A stretch of 64,000 nt of DNA from Streptomyces sp. NBC_01283 (lineage in GTDB: Bacteria; Actinomycetota; Actinomycetes; Streptomycetales; Streptomycetaceae): NCBI RefSeq assembly GCF_041435335.1, contig NZ_CP108430.1:3206501-3270500 (forward strand). Reading direction: 5' to 3'. The notes beneath the pieces are model-generated. The model worked only from the letters and a program-made list of their open reading frames with translations, was not told the DNA's origin and searched no databases. Every line of letters starts with the position of its first letter. Positions within the stretch are counted from its first letter, which is position 1. Below are positions 10,623 through 19,272 of this stretch, piece after piece. Made by a program: the position numbers and the translations under genes.

Positions 10623-11867
10623 TCACAAGTACTCGGGGGCGCTGATGCCGAGCAGGGACAGGCCGCCTGCGAGCACCGTCCCGGCGGCTTCGGCGAGGGC
10701 GAGCCGGGCACGGTGGGCGGCCGAGGGTTTCTCGTCACCGAGCGGAAGAACGGCGGGCTGAAAGGCGAGGAAGGCATCAGCGACGACGACGAGATGCCGG
10801 GCAAGCCGGTCGGGCGCACGATGACGGGCGGCTGCGGCGAGGATGCGGGGGTGGTCGGCCAGGGCGTCGAGGAGGGGCCGACCGGTCGGGGGTATGGGGC
10901 CGGCGAGGCCGGCTACGTCACCGGGGGCGCTGGTGAAACCGAGGGCTGCGGCGTTGCGGGTGAGGGCGCGGGTGCGGGAGTAGGCGTACCGCACCCGGAA
11001 GAGGGGGTTGCTCGCGCGCTGGACCAGGTGCTCGTCGCTGATGCGGGGCCGGTCGTGGGCAGCGGGGTACAGCAGGGCCCAGCGGGCGGCGTCGGGGCCG
11101 AGGGGGAGGAGGGGGTCGGGGGCGGCGGCTGGGACGGGGACGGGGACGGGCCGGATGATCTCCACGTCCACGTCCACGTCCACGTCCACGTCTGCGTCTG
11201 CGTCTGCGTCCGCGTCCGCGTCCTCTGGTGGGGTCCCGTAGCTGTCGACGTGTACGTCGAGGCCGGCTGCCGCCCAGCGGGGGTCCGGGGCTTCGTCGCA
11301 GGTGAGGCGGACGAGGGTGCCCTGGGAGCGGAGGATGCGGCGGAGGGAGTCGGCGAGGACGGCGGCGCGGGGCTCGCGCGGGAAGCGGAGGGTGTGGAGT
11401 GCGAGGGGCGCGCGGGGGGCGTCCGCGGTCTCGGGGCCAACGTGCCCGTAACGGGCGCCGCGCTCCAGTACGTCACGCACGAGGGCGGCACTGCCGCTGC
11501 TCCCGAGGTGGCTGGCGGTGTCGGTGCCGCGGTCCAGGGTGATGTTGAGGAAACCGGGCCCCGTGATGTCGATGGCCGCGATGCCGGGCTCCCCGGCGAG
11601 TCGCGGGGAGAGCACTTCGGCCACCTGCCGGGGCGACCGCCCGGCGGCGCGGGCGACCTGCAGGGCGACGTTGGTGGCGTAGTCCCCACACCCACCGGGC
11701 CGAGGCCGCTCGACGACGACCCGCCAGGGGGTACGGCCAGCGCCAGCCCTCTCGCCACCGCCGAGCTCGCCGAGATCACTCAGCTCGCCGAGGCCGCTGA
11801 GCTCGCCGTCATCGACGGCACGACGCATGGCGCGCAGCACGGTGCGGGAGAGCTCGACGGGGGTCAC
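10623..11867 (-). CDS. nrtL: ArgS-related anticodon-binding protein (NrtL-like), no catalytic core
   Basis: 414 residues combining pieces of arginyl-tRNA synthetase. The N-terminal additional domain is seen in GDYATNVALQVARAAG and ITGPGFLNITL, and the C-terminal DALR anticodon-binding domain in NPLFRVRYAYSRTRAL. The synthetase catalytic HIGH and KMSKS motifs are absent, so it cannot aminoacylate tRNA. Position beside lysA matches the Streptomyces NrtL family. A low-complexity Asp-Ala/Asp-Val run in mid-protein is encoded by a hexanucleotide repeat. The tRNA-Arg gene lies less than 1 kb away, but a functional link is only a guess. Confidence 0.8.
   Translation of the reverse strand: MTPVELSRTVLRAMRRAVDDGELSGLGELSDLGELGGGERAGAGRTPWRVVVERPRPGGCGDYATNVALQVARAAGRSPRQVAEVLSPRLAGEPGIAAIDITGPGFLNITLDRGTDTASHLGSSGSAALVRDVLERGARYGHVGPETADAPRAPLALHTLRFPREPRAAVLADSLRRILRSQGTLVRLTCDEAPDPRWAAAGLDVHVDSYGTPPEDADADADADADVDVDVDVDVEIIRPVPVPVPAAAPDPLLPLGPDAARWALLYPAAHDRPRISDEHLVQRASNPLFRVRYAYSRTRALTRNAAALGFTSAPGDVAGLAGPIPPTGRPLLDALADHPRILAAAARHRAPDRLARHLVVVADAFLAFQPAVLPLGDEKPSAAHRARLALAEAAGTVLAGGLSLLGISAPEYL
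11161..11220. repeat. Hexanucleotide repeat inside the nrtL-like gene
   Basis: About ten tandem six-base units of the type CACGTC, grading into TGCGTC then CGCGTC. They encode alternating Asp-Ala then Asp-Val on the minus strand. The length is a multiple of six, so copy-number change would keep frame. Confidence 0.85.
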
Positions 11868-11978
11868 GGGTCAAGCGTATGGGAGGAGGGGGGTGGGGAC
11901 GCGACCTGGTTTCCCCGATGGTCCGGGATGTGGACGGTGGGGGGAGCCGGAGGCAGCCACGGGGGTCAAGGGTGAGGC

Positions 11979-12437
11979 TCAGCCGCCGGGGCGACCGGCG
12001 CGCTCGGCTTCTCCGGCGGCACCGGCGGCTCCACGCTCACCACTGAGCGCACCCCCGCCACTACCACTCTCCATCAACTGCCGTACGATTCCCAGCAGTT
12101 CGGAGGGTTCAAAGGGCTTGGCAAGGAAGGCGTCCACCCCGACCTCAAGCCCGCTCTCCACCTCGTACTGGGTGCAGGCACTGACGATGACGAGGGGCAG
12201 ATGCCGGGTCCTCGGATCGGAGCGCAGCCGAGCGGCGGTACGCAGCCCGTCGAGGCGGGGCATCACCACGTCGAGCGTGACGACATCGGGTCTGACCTGG
12301 TTCACCACATCCAGGCATTCGGCACCATCGGCCGCGGTCACGACCTCGAAGCCCTCCAGCTCGAGGTTGACCCTGATCAGCTGCCGGATGACCTTGTTGT
12401 CGTCCACAACAAGCACGCGGCCTGACACGCCTGACAC
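11979..12437 (-). CDS. Single-domain response regulator
   Basis: Receiver protein of about 152 residues. From GTG 12437 the acidic pair is D12-D13 in VLVVDDNK, the phospho-acceptor D56 in TLDVVMPRLDG, and the conserved lysine K107 in FLAKPFEP. The last 40 residues are Gly/Ala/Glu-rich with no DNA-binding domain. GTG 12428 is an alternative start. No sensor kinase is adjacent. It is the last core gene before tRNA-Arg. An upstream frame extension exists but looks non-coding. Confidence 0.88.
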   Translation of the reverse strand: MSGVSGRVLVVDDNKVIRQLIRVNLELEGFEVVTAADGAECLDVVNQVRPDVVTLDVVMPRLDGLRTAARLRSDPRTRHLPLVIVSACTQYEVESGLEVGVDAFLAKPFEPSELLGIVRQLMESGSGGGALSGERGAAGAAGEAERAGRPGG

Positions 12438-12663
12438 AACTCGAGAGTAGGTCCGCGCCCGCCGCCGCGTCCGGGTTTTCCCCACTTCCGCCCCGTGCGG
12501 GGTAGCGCCCGACGGAACAGGCGGCGAAGCCGAGGGTGACCCCTGGGACGCAGGGTGCGGATGCGGCGGCCCCCACAGCCATGGAGTGCGGAAATACCTG
12601 TTCATGGGGAGCCGTTCGGAGCTGGTAGGGTTCTACACGTCGCCGCGCAAGCCGCGCCGATAC

Positions 12664-12735
12664 GCCCCCGTAGCTCAGGGGATAGAGCAACGGCCTCCGG
12701 AGCCGTGTGCGCAGGTTCGAATCCTGCCGGGGGCA
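12664..12735 (+). tRNA. tRNA-Arg (anticodon CCG), integration site
   Basis: 72-nt cloverleaf: acceptor GCCCCCG/CGGGGGC with discriminator A, D-stem GCTC/GAGC, anticodon arm ACGGC-CTCCGGA-GCCGT giving anticodon CCG, T-arm GCAGG-TTCGAAT-CCTGC; CCA is not encoded. The 3' half from the anticodon loop onward is repeated at 34413 and 53582, so this gene was the attB for both integrated elements and was restored by the incoming att sequence. Confidence 0.96.
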
Positions 12736-12737
12736 CC
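12694..12737 (+). other. att site, left copy (within tRNA-Arg 3' end)
   Basis: The 44 bases from CCTCCGGAG to GGGGGCACC are identical to 34413-34456 and 53582-53625. This copy completes the functional tRNA gene and is the left boundary of element 1. Confidence 0.93.
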
Positions 12738-12790
12738 TCGCTTCAACCAGCACGATGATGCGGTTGACCAGCGCAGATGCCAAGCATGGA

Positions 12791-12821
12791 GAGCGGGATC
12801 CAGTCTCACTGGGTCCCGCTC
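12791..12821 (+). terminator. Element-borne terminator following tRNA-Arg
   Basis: A 14-bp stem (GAGCGGGATCCAGT paired to ACTGGGTCCCGCTC, one G-T pair) with a 3-nt loop, followed by TTTGT. It differs from the hairpin that follows the two other att copies, so integration of element 1 appears to have replaced the original tRNA terminator with a different one. Confidence 0.8.
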
Positions 12822-12844
12822 TTTGTCGTTGTTGCGCGCTGATC

Positions 12845-12862
12845 GCGATAGACCTGCGATAG
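12845..12862. other. Candidate integrase arm-type sites, left end of element 1
   Basis: Two GCGATAG words, 12845-12851 and 12856-12862, spaced 11 bp and lying about 110 bp inside the left att core. A further TGCGATAG is at 34331-34338, about 75 bp inside the right att core. The direct repeat at both ends suggests integrase arm binding; this is inference only. Confidence 0.35.
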
Positions 12863-13018
12863 GGCATGTCCAGCGGGTCAGCCAAGCTGCGGGGCAGTGC
12901 GAGCACCTGGACCGGGCGCCATCACCAGAGTCCTCCTTCGCGCTTCGTGCGCGCCAGGCGTGGAGTCAATCGGCAAGAAGCGCCAGCATCGATCCCCACG
13001 CTGCGGCAGGATTGACCG

Positions 13019-13984
13019 GTGGATAATTCCCGTGGAGCTATACGTACTTCAGTCATCAAAGCTGCGTTCGGGCTCACCGGAGGTAGGTGTGCCTTCCCTG
13101 GTTGCCATACGCCCGCTCTCGACGACGGAGTGCCGCTTCTAGAGCTTGCCCACATCTCATCCGTGGCACCAGGCAGTCAGCGCTATTCCAGCACCAAGCC
13201 CATCTCCGAAGTTTACAGTCTGAACAACATTATCGTCCTTTGCCCAACCCATCACGAACACGTCGACATGGAGCCCGAGACATACTCCGTTGAAGTCCTT
13301 ACCAAGATGCGCGATGCGCATCTAGCGAGGGTAAAAAATGCCCTCACTCAACCAGAATCACAACTGACCCAATCGCGCCGTAATACTGGAGGCCCGGAAA
13401 CACCTAAGAAATCAGCGTCAAACCGCTTAACCAACCTTGTCGAAATCTGGGAAGAAAGCCGAGAGAACGGAAGCGAAGAATACTGGCAGCAGCTATTCAT
13501 CGATCATCCGGAGGCGTTCTGTCTGACTCTCGAAGGCAAAGCCTACAACCTTCGCAGCAAGTGCTACGTTGGAGGAAAGTCGGTCGATAACACAGGCGGC
13601 AATGTGCTGGACTTCCTTGCTCAGCATGGCGGGAATGTCGCCCTAGTTGAAATCAAGACACCAAAGACGAAGCTTCTCGGCTCGCAAAGATACAGGGGTA
13701 ACGTCTACGCGCCATCCGGGGAACTAGCAGGATCAACCGTTCAGGTTTTGGAGTACCGACATAGCCTGGTTTCCAACCTACCGGGGTTAACTTTTGAAAC
13801 TCCGGGCCTTCGAGCGACGCACCCTATGAGCGTAATAGTCATCGGTAACTTGACAGAAGAATGCACTAACGAAAACCAGCGCAGGTCATTTGAACTTTAC
13901 CGCTCCTCCTTCAGGGACCTAAAAATTCTCACCTATGATGAACTATTCGAAGGGATACGAAATCTAGCCGAATCCCTTGGCTGA
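13019..13984 (+). CDS. HNH-Shedu fusion nuclease, probable anti-phage protein
   Basis: 321 residues from GTG 13019. Residues 20-85 look like a zinc-stabilised HNH domain (C24, C29, LAHI with H45, N69/N70, LCPTHH with C75, H78 and H79). The C-terminal half from about residue 140 matches the Shedu (SduA, DUF4263) nuclease: D198 in VLDFLAQHGG, E211 and K213 in LVEIKTPKTKLL, then YRG, SGELAGS and VQVLEYRHSL. Shedu is a single-gene defence family whose N-terminal domains vary. GC content is visibly lower than its neighbours, it stands alone in opposite orientation to int, and it is placed as cargo next to the att site. Confidence 0.78.
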   Translation: MDNSRGAIRTSVIKAAFGLTGGRCAFPGCHTPALDDGVPLLELAHISSVAPGSQRYSSTKPISEVYSLNNIIVLCPTHHEHVDMEPETYSVEVLTKMRDAHLARVKNALTQPESQLTQSRRNTGGPETPKKSASNRLTNLVEIWEESRENGSEEYWQQLFIDHPEAFCLTLEGKAYNLRSKCYVGGKSVDNTGGNVLDFLAQHGGNVALVEIKTPKTKLLGSQRYRGNVYAPSGELAGSTVQVLEYRHSLVSNLPGLTFETPGLRATHPMSVIVIGNLTEECTNENQRRSFELYRSSFRDLKILTYDELFEGIRNLAESLG

Positions 13985-14032
13985 GGATGCAGCCCAGACA
14001 ACTCGCTGTCCAGGCCGCATCGCCAGGCTAGT

Positions 14033-15475
14033 TCAGGTATCCCATCCCAGTTCCTTATCTATCTTCTTATTCATGGCCTCTTCCTGACCGTAAATACATC
14101 CCTCGTACACCCGATGGATCACCTCAGGCGAGTTGCCGACGCGGCGGGCGACCTCAGCCACTGGCACGCCAGCGTTTAACCACGTCGTGATGCAAGTGTG
14201 TCGCAGGTCGTAAGGCCGCCCGCCGAGGATTGACGCCTGAAGGTCCGGCGATAGCGCGTACTCACGAGCGTCCCGCCACACGCGCCAATAGGTACTGCTG
14301 CCCACCAGACCGCCCCGCTCATTCGTGAAGAGTCGCCCGTCCTGGGCCGTACCGAACTCCTTCAGATGGGCGCGGAGCATCACCACGAGCGGTGGGGGGA
14401 TTGGGACCGGCCGATCTTCCTTGGCCTCCCTCGACTTCAGGCCGCGTTTGTCGTGGCGCTCTCCGCTATCGGTCCATTGCTTGCCTGACACGGGATGTGT
14501 GTCCCGGAGTGTCAGGACACCCCACCCCGCCTCCGGGAGGAAGCAGTCAGCCTTGTTGAGGCCCACGGCCTCGCTCGGCCGTAGCCCCGCGAAGTACATA
14601 ACCGCGTAGAAGCCCACCAGGCGCCGGCCCTTCTTGCGATCCCACGTTCCGACGTACGAGACCCCAGCGAGAAGCTGGGCAGCCTGGGTCTTGTTCACGA
14701 GAACCCGAGGATCGACACGATCGGATGCCGCGCTCTTCACCTTCTTAATCATGGCGAGAGGGTTCCTCGTGAGGAGCTTGCGTTCGATGGCGTACTCCAC
14801 CGCGGTATTGAGCGCGCGCCGGCGGCGGCGGGAGGTCTCCCCCGCTGCTGGGCTGCCGTCCAGCTTGAAGGAAATGCGGTACTGGACATCGCGCAGGATC
14901 TTCGGGTCTTCGAGTGAGGAGACGAGAAGCGACTTCCCACGAATCCACTCGTAGGCGTCTTCGAGCTCCTGCGGCGGGTCGAGTTCGGCATTCTTGGGGA
15001 TGACCGACCACCGGAAGGCGAGGCGCAGCTCTTCCGGCGATGGCGTCTCTTGCTCTTGCTCCACCAGAGCCAGCGTTACCGCGGCGAGGCCGTCGGCGAT
15101 TCCCTCACGGGTCTTAGCTGCGGCAGTCGGCCAGCGCATCGCCATGTACTCGCGGCAGAACGCGAACCAGGGCAGTTCCTCACGGGCCTCCTCCGCGGCA
15201 GACGCTGCCCGCACCTCGGATTCGGGTAGACCGTCTGTGATGCGGAATGCCTCGCCACGGCGCATGGCCTGCCACAGTTCGGACCTGCGGCTCTCCGCGA
15301 GGGCCATCGTGGCGAAGGTGGCGCTGCTGACCTTCCCTCCGACTTTCCAACGGAGCTGATACGGACGGCTCTTGCTCTGCGCCTTGCTGACCTTCCACAG
15401 GCGCACGTTGAGCGAGAACCCCTGCGGGGCCGGCCGGTTGTTCCGTCCGGCCCCGCTGTCGGTGCCCTGGGTCAC
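14033..15475 (-). CDS. int: Tyrosine recombinase (integrase) of element 1
   Basis: About 480 residues from GTG 15475, whose GTGA overlaps the xis stop by 4 bp and is preceded by GGAGGAGAG. Catalytic signatures are the box I arginine in YFAGLRPSEAVGL, box II in YDLRHTCITTW, and the tyrosine in EVIHRVYEGCIYG near the C-terminus. The long N-terminus fits AICE integrases that carry SAM-like core and arm-binding domains. It should recombine attP with the tRNA-Arg 3' end; it faces the left att site about 1.3 kb away, with the Shedu cargo in between. Confidence 0.95.
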   Translation of the reverse strand: MTQGTDSGAGRNNRPAPQGFSLNVRLWKVSKAQSKSRPYQLRWKVGGKVSSATFATMALAESRRSELWQAMRRGEAFRITDGLPESEVRAASAAEEAREELPWFAFCREYMAMRWPTAAAKTREGIADGLAAVTLALVEQEQETPSPEELRLAFRWSVIPKNAELDPPQELEDAYEWIRGKSLLVSSLEDPKILRDVQYRISFKLDGSPAAGETSRRRRRALNTAVEYAIERKLLTRNPLAMIKKVKSAASDRVDPRVLVNKTQAAQLLAGVSYVGTWDRKKGRRLVGFYAVMYFAGLRPSEAVGLNKADCFLPEAGWGVLTLRDTHPVSGKQWTDSGERHDKRGLKSREAKEDRPVPIPPPLVVMLRAHLKEFGTAQDGRLFTNERGGLVGSSTYWRVWRDAREYALSPDLQASILGGRPYDLRHTCITTWLNAGVPVAEVARRVGNSPEVIHRVYEGCIYGQEEAMNKKIDKELGWDT

Positions 15476-15663
15476 GCGCTCTCCTCCAGCGTCTGGAGCC
15501 ACCGACTCAGTTCGGACCGGCGGATTCGCACCGCGCCGTTCGGGAGCTTGATGGACTTCGGGCCCTTCTTGTACTGCCGCCAGCGGTAGAAGGTCGCTCG
15601 CGGTACGCCGATTTCTTCGATGACGTCAGGGATGGTCAGCATCTCGTCTCTGGGCTTGGCCAC
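15472..15663 (-). CDS. xis: Excisionase-type HTH protein of element 1
   Basis: 63 residues from GTG 15663 (AGGAG 5 nt upstream). MerR-like winged helix typical of AICE Xis: TIPDVIEEIGVPRATFYRWRQ followed by the wing region LPNGAVRIRRSELSRWL. Stop overlaps the integrase start by 4 bp, so the two are translationally coupled. It is expected to direct Int toward excision. Confidence 0.88.
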   Translation of the reverse strand: MAKPRDEMLTIPDVIEEIGVPRATFYRWRQYKKGPKSIKLPNGAVRIRRSELSRWLQTLEESA

Positions 15664-15702
15664 AGCTTCTCCTGGGCTGAAGAGCGGGGAACCGGAAGAG
15701 CG

Positions 15703-15733
15703 CCAGCCCGGCCGCAACCGTGGGCCGGGCTGG
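15703..15733 (-). terminator. Hairpin between helicase and xis
   Basis: Perfect 11-bp stem (CCAGCCCGGCC/GGCCGGGCTGG) with 9-nt loop in the 128-base gap between the primase-helicase stop and the xis start. It probably limits read-through from the replication genes into xis-int. Confidence 0.6.
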
Positions 15734-15791
15734 AGCGACACGGGCCTGACCGTGTTGAGCCCGCATTGCTCTGTGTCGCGACTCAAGCGAC

Positions 15792-17234
15792 TCAGGAAAG
15801 ATCCATACGGGTGGGCTGCCGGTTGATCCGCGCCCCGGCGGACTGGGGGTCGGACAGGTTGAGCGTGATCCCGGTGTAGGTGGGGACCTGCCGGCCGTAC
15901 TGGTCTCGGGGGCGGGCTCGGTGGAGCTGGGGAACGACGGATTGCAGGTTGCGGCCGAACATCTGCTTGGTGCCGACGGCGCGTACGCCGTTGTCCTCGG
16001 CCCACTCCCGCCAGACCGCCCACAGGGTGTCGACCGGCACCGTGGCGTCGGCCCCGGTCGTGCAGCACTCGCGGACGAACGCGCTGGTCGGTGAGGCGGT
16101 GTCCTGCATGATGACGACCGATTCGCGCGAGGACGCCGGTTCGGTGATGCGTCCGCCCCGTTCGAGGCGGGCGAGGCCGTCCAGGGCCCAGTTGAGGATG
16201 CCGGGCATCTCCTCGGCGAGCTTGTCGGTCAGGGCGGTGTCTTCCTTGCCGAGCCAGGAGAGGGTCATGCTCAGCACGACGAAGCGGCGGGCGATGACCC
16301 CGGAGGAGTCCCCGAAGTTCGGCAGCTCGTTGGTCAGCACCATCAGCCGGGTGGGCAGCTTTCCGGTCCATGGCTCGCGGAACTTCCGGTCGATGTCGAT
16401 GGTGTCTTCCCCGGAGATGGTCAGCAGTCGTTCGACGACCTGCCCGCCGTCCTTGCCGGACAGGCGGGCATCGGAGATGACCGCGAGCGGTTTGCCGATC
16501 AGGGACGACAGGCCGAAGTTGCTGCCCAGCCCCGCGAGGGTCGGTCCGGCGAGGTTCTCCCGTCCGACCAGCTCTTTGAGGACACGGGCGATGGTGCCCT
16601 TCCCGGAGCGTGACGGACCTTTGATCAGGAGGATCTTTTGCTGGTCGGTGCGGCCGGACAGGATGTAGCCGAACCACTCCTGCAGAGCTTCGATGGCGGC
16701 CGGATCCTGCGGCCAGATCTGTCGCAGGAACTGTTCCCAGTGCGGGGCCTTCGCCTGCGGGTCGTAGGCGAAGGGGACCGAGACCAGGTTGAAGAAGCCC
16801 GGTGTGTGCGGCAGCAGCGCCCGGTCCCGGATGCGCAGCAACCCGTTCTGGAAGGCCACGATCGGGCTGCGGTCGCCGCTGTGCGCGTTCCTCTCGATCC
16901 AGGACGGTGCGTCCGCCTCGGTGGGCAGCAGCGTGATGGCTCCGAGTGCATCGAGAAGATTGCTGATCTTCTGTTTGGTGGGTGCCCAGTCGCGGATTTC
17001 CGGCTGTCCCTCGCGGTCTGCGCCGCCCTTGAACGTGGCGTGCTCCAGCCGCTTGTACATGGACGCGCGCATCTGGTGCTCATCCAGCTCGCGCCAGTTC
17101 GTACCGGTCCAGCGCATCCAGGAGCCGCGCCAGCGCCGGCACAACAGGTTGCCATTCTGGTCCTGCCAGTCGGGGATGATCCGGCGGGCGACGGCCATCG
17201 GGTTGGAGGGGGCGGGGAGTTCTTCGGCGGTCAT
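15792..17234 (-). CDS. Phage/plasmid-type primase-helicase (D5/P4 alpha-like)
   Basis: 480 residues from ATG 17234 (GGAGG 8 nt upstream). It has a D5_N-like N-terminal region and an SF3/AAA+-type helicase with Walker A IKGPSRSGKGT near residue 210, followed by VISDARLSGKDGG and a sensor-like MVLTNELPNF. A winged-helix tail is likely. With the preceding Prim-Pol gene it forms the replication module of Prim-Pol type AICEs, which lack a rolling-circle Rep. Its ATGA overlaps the stop of the small gene upstream. Confidence 0.87.
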   Translation of the reverse strand: MTAEELPAPSNPMAVARRIIPDWQDQNGNLLCRRWRGSWMRWTGTNWRELDEHQMRASMYKRLEHATFKGGADREGQPEIRDWAPTKQKISNLLDALGAITLLPTEADAPSWIERNAHSGDRSPIVAFQNGLLRIRDRALLPHTPGFFNLVSVPFAYDPQAKAPHWEQFLRQIWPQDPAAIEALQEWFGYILSGRTDQQKILLIKGPSRSGKGTIARVLKELVGRENLAGPTLAGLGSNFGLSSLIGKPLAVISDARLSGKDGGQVVERLLTISGEDTIDIDRKFREPWTGKLPTRLMVLTNELPNFGDSSGVIARRFVVLSMTLSWLGKEDTALTDKLAEEMPGILNWALDGLARLERGGRITEPASSRESVVIMQDTASPTSAFVRECCTTGADATVPVDTLWAVWREWAEDNGVRAVGTKQMFGRNLQSVVPQLHRARPRDQYGRQVPTYTGITLNLSDPQSAGARINRQPTRMDLS

Positions 17235-17578
17235 GCGGCCGTCCTCCCTTCCTGGGAAGTGCGGAGCGGGCAGTGGTCGCGATGAGCGGCGTGGTCCTCG
17301 ATCAGGGCCAGGACGCGCGCCTTGCCGACGGCGCTGCGGTCCCTGCCGCAATGGCATTTCGAGGTGGCGGTGGGCACGGCACCGCGCGGCGCGACGATGT
17401 GGAGCCACGCCACGGGATACCGTCCGTCGCCGCGTGGGGGGTCAGAGCGAACGGCAATGGGGACGCCTTCGGCGACGCCCTTCGGCTCGCCCTCGGCCGC
17501 CGCATCCACAGCCTGTGGAGCGGCGAGCGGGCCCGCGGTCGGCTCGGAAAGGCTCTTAGAGCGGGAGGGGGTGGTCAT
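17231..17578 (-). CDS. Small conserved protein between Prim-Pol and helicase
   Basis: 115 residues, starting at an ATGA that overlaps the Prim-Pol stop and ending in a 4-bp overlap with the helicase start. The N-terminal 50 residues are disordered; the C-terminus has SKCHCGRDRSAVGK and HRDHCPL, a possible Cys/His metal site. Function unknown, but coupling places it in the replication module. Confidence 0.7.
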   Translation of the reverse strand: MTTPSRSKSLSEPTAGPLAAPQAVDAAAEGEPKGVAEGVPIAVRSDPPRGDGRYPVAWLHIVAPRGAVPTATSKCHCGRDRSAVGKARVLALIEDHAAHRDHCPLRTSQEGRTAA

Positions 17579-18471
17579 GCGGCCCTGCCCCGAGCCGAGT
17601 TGTGCGTGATGGACCAGTCCAGCGCGCGACGGATCACGTCGTCGTAGTAGCGCTGTGACTGCGTGGCGTTGGCCCCCGCCGCCCCTCTAAGAGCCTCCTC
17701 GACCCCGATGCGGGTGAGGTCGCCGGACGCGATGAACCTCCCCAGAGCGCGGGCGGCTCGCAGCAGCGTCGCGTTACGGGTCCCGTCGGCGGCAGTGGCG
17801 ACGTTCTGTACCTCAGCGGCGAATGCCACGGCAGCATATCGGCTGGTTTGCCCCGCTACGGGCCTTGGAGGCGCCTGTGCGGGCTTGGGTGTCGGCTTCA
17901 GGATGCTCAGCAGCCATCGGGGCAGCGGGAGCACCTCAGAGCCGCACAGCGCCTCGTACGGTCCCGTCGGGGTGATGCTGCCCGCAGCGACGACGTATCC
18001 GCCCCAGGCTCGGGTGTCGACCAACGGGGCGATGCTTCCTGCGGTGTTGGGCAGCCGCACGTCCGCCGGTGCACGGAAGTACAGATGCTGTCCGCCGCTC
18101 GCGGTCCGCGTCCGGCAGGTGTCAGGGACGGGGTGACCGGTGCGCTCGCAGAGCGCCGTGAAGGTCGTCACGCCGCAAGGCGTGTCCCCATTGCTGTTGG
18201 TCTTGGGCATGTCGAGGTCGACGACCAGCAGCCCGGAGGGGCCGGTGGCGATTCCGACGTTGAACGTGCCGTGCGACCAGGTGGCGCGGATGCGGTCGGC
18301 GTCGGTGGTGGCACGCTGCTCCCACTTCTGGTGTCCGCCGGTGCACGGTCCGGTGCGGGGGCAGGAGGCTTCGCCGTGCAGGGCGGGGCGCTTGGTGCCG
18401 GGGCGGAGCGGGAAGACGTGCCAGCCGCGCACAGCTGCTTCCAGGGCTGCGTTCAGCAGGATCTCGCTCAC
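17575..18471 (-). CDS. Bifunctional DNA primase/polymerase (Prim-Pol)
   Basis: 298 residues of the archaeo-eukaryotic primase superfamily. Visible motifs are the N-terminal GWHVFPLRPGTKRPALHG, the metal-binding DLD in LLVVDLDMP, the strand motif ASGGQHLYFRAP and WGGYVVAAGS. It would synthesise primers and short DNA for replication of the excised circle. It overlaps both neighbours by 4 bp. Confidence 0.88.
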   Translation of the reverse strand: MSEILLNAALEAAVRGWHVFPLRPGTKRPALHGEASCPRTGPCTGGHQKWEQRATTDADRIRATWSHGTFNVGIATGPSGLLVVDLDMPKTNSNGDTPCGVTTFTALCERTGHPVPDTCRTRTASGGQHLYFRAPADVRLPNTAGSIAPLVDTRAWGGYVVAAGSITPTGPYEALCGSEVLPLPRWLLSILKPTPKPAQAPPRPVAGQTSRYAAVAFAAEVQNVATAADGTRNATLLRAARALGRFIASGDLTRIGVEEALRGAAGANATQSQRYYDDVIRRALDWSITHNSARGRAA

Positions 18472-19187
18472 GCCGCCACCCCCAGCACGCGGGTGGCAAG
18501 GAACTCGCGGCCGATGTACTCGCTGTAGGGCGGCGGGATGGCCTCAGTCAGCTCCTCGCGGACGTTGGTCCAGTCGATGCCCATCGCGGCCTGAAGCTCC
18601 GAGACTGAGGGTTTGCCGTTGCCGTAGGCGGCCACGTACGGGCCGTCGTAGAAGCGGCCGTGCCGGTAGCCGCGCACCCGCCCCCGGTGCGGGACGTGCG
18701 CGGGCTGCGCGATGCTCCAGCCGCCCAACTCGAAGTTGCGGTGACGGATCACCCCGAGGCCGAACATCTCCCCGCACAGCGTGAGATCTTTGCGGATCTT
18801 CGCGCGCCCGTTGGGCTGCTCGATCACGTAGGGCAGGCCGGTCTGGTCGAGCAGTTCACGGGTGGGCGCCACCAGATCGGCATGCGTGCCACCCCAGCCC
18901 TGCGACTGGTTGGTGCCCACGGTCAGCGCGCATCCTGCCTGGCAGGGGCAGGAGGCGTGCACGAACGCGTACTGCTCGATTTGCCCGGAGGAGATCAGCG
19001 CGGCGAGTCGTTCGAGCGCGTCGCCCCGGTGGAGCGGGAAGGGGTAGTTGGGCCGGTCGACGATGTCGACACCATCGACGGCGAACCCGGCACGGGCGTA
19101 GCCCATGCCGGCGCCGCCGGCGCAGGCATACAGGTCCAACAGGCGCCGTCGCGGGCGCTCTCGCCGGATGAGAGTCGTTTGAGTCAT
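18468..19187 (-). CDS. Dcm-like cytosine methyltransferase homologue, compact
   Basis: 239 residues with the SAM-binding motif LLDLYACAGGAGMGYARAG, acidic VDIVD, the catalytic-loop equivalent HASCPCQAGC and YVIEQPNG in place of the usual ENV. There is no room for a normal target-recognition domain. Such compact methylases are common in AICEs and actinophages. The PCQ cysteine is kept but the ENV glutamate context is altered, so activity is uncertain. It overlaps Prim-Pol by 4 bp. Confidence 0.75.
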   Translation of the reverse strand: MTQTTLIRRERPRRRLLDLYACAGGAGMGYARAGFAVDGVDIVDRPNYPFPLHRGDALERLAALISSGQIEQYAFVHASCPCQAGCALTVGTNQSQGWGGTHADLVAPTRELLDQTGLPYVIEQPNGRAKIRKDLTLCGEMFGLGVIRHRNFELGGWSIAQPAHVPHRGRVRGYRHGRFYDGPYVAAYGNGKPSVSELQAAMGIDWTNVREELTEAIPPPYSEYIGREFLATRVLGVAA

Positions 19188-19224
19188 GCTGGGGGTCTCC
19201 TGTTTCTCTCGAAGGGACGGAGAG

Positions 19225-19266
19225 CCGGGGCGGTCGCGGTCTTTGGCGAGAGGGCGACCGCCTCGG
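19225..19266 (-). other. TTGGCG-loop hairpin, copy 1
   Basis: 13-bp stem (CCGGGGCGGTCGC with GCGACCGCCTCGG, one G-T) closing a loop with CTTTGGCGAGAG, in the intergenic space upstream of the methyltransferase. One of six hairpins in the two elements whose stems differ but whose loop core is kept (see findings). Confidence 0.8.
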
Positions 19267-19272
19267 GCGTAT

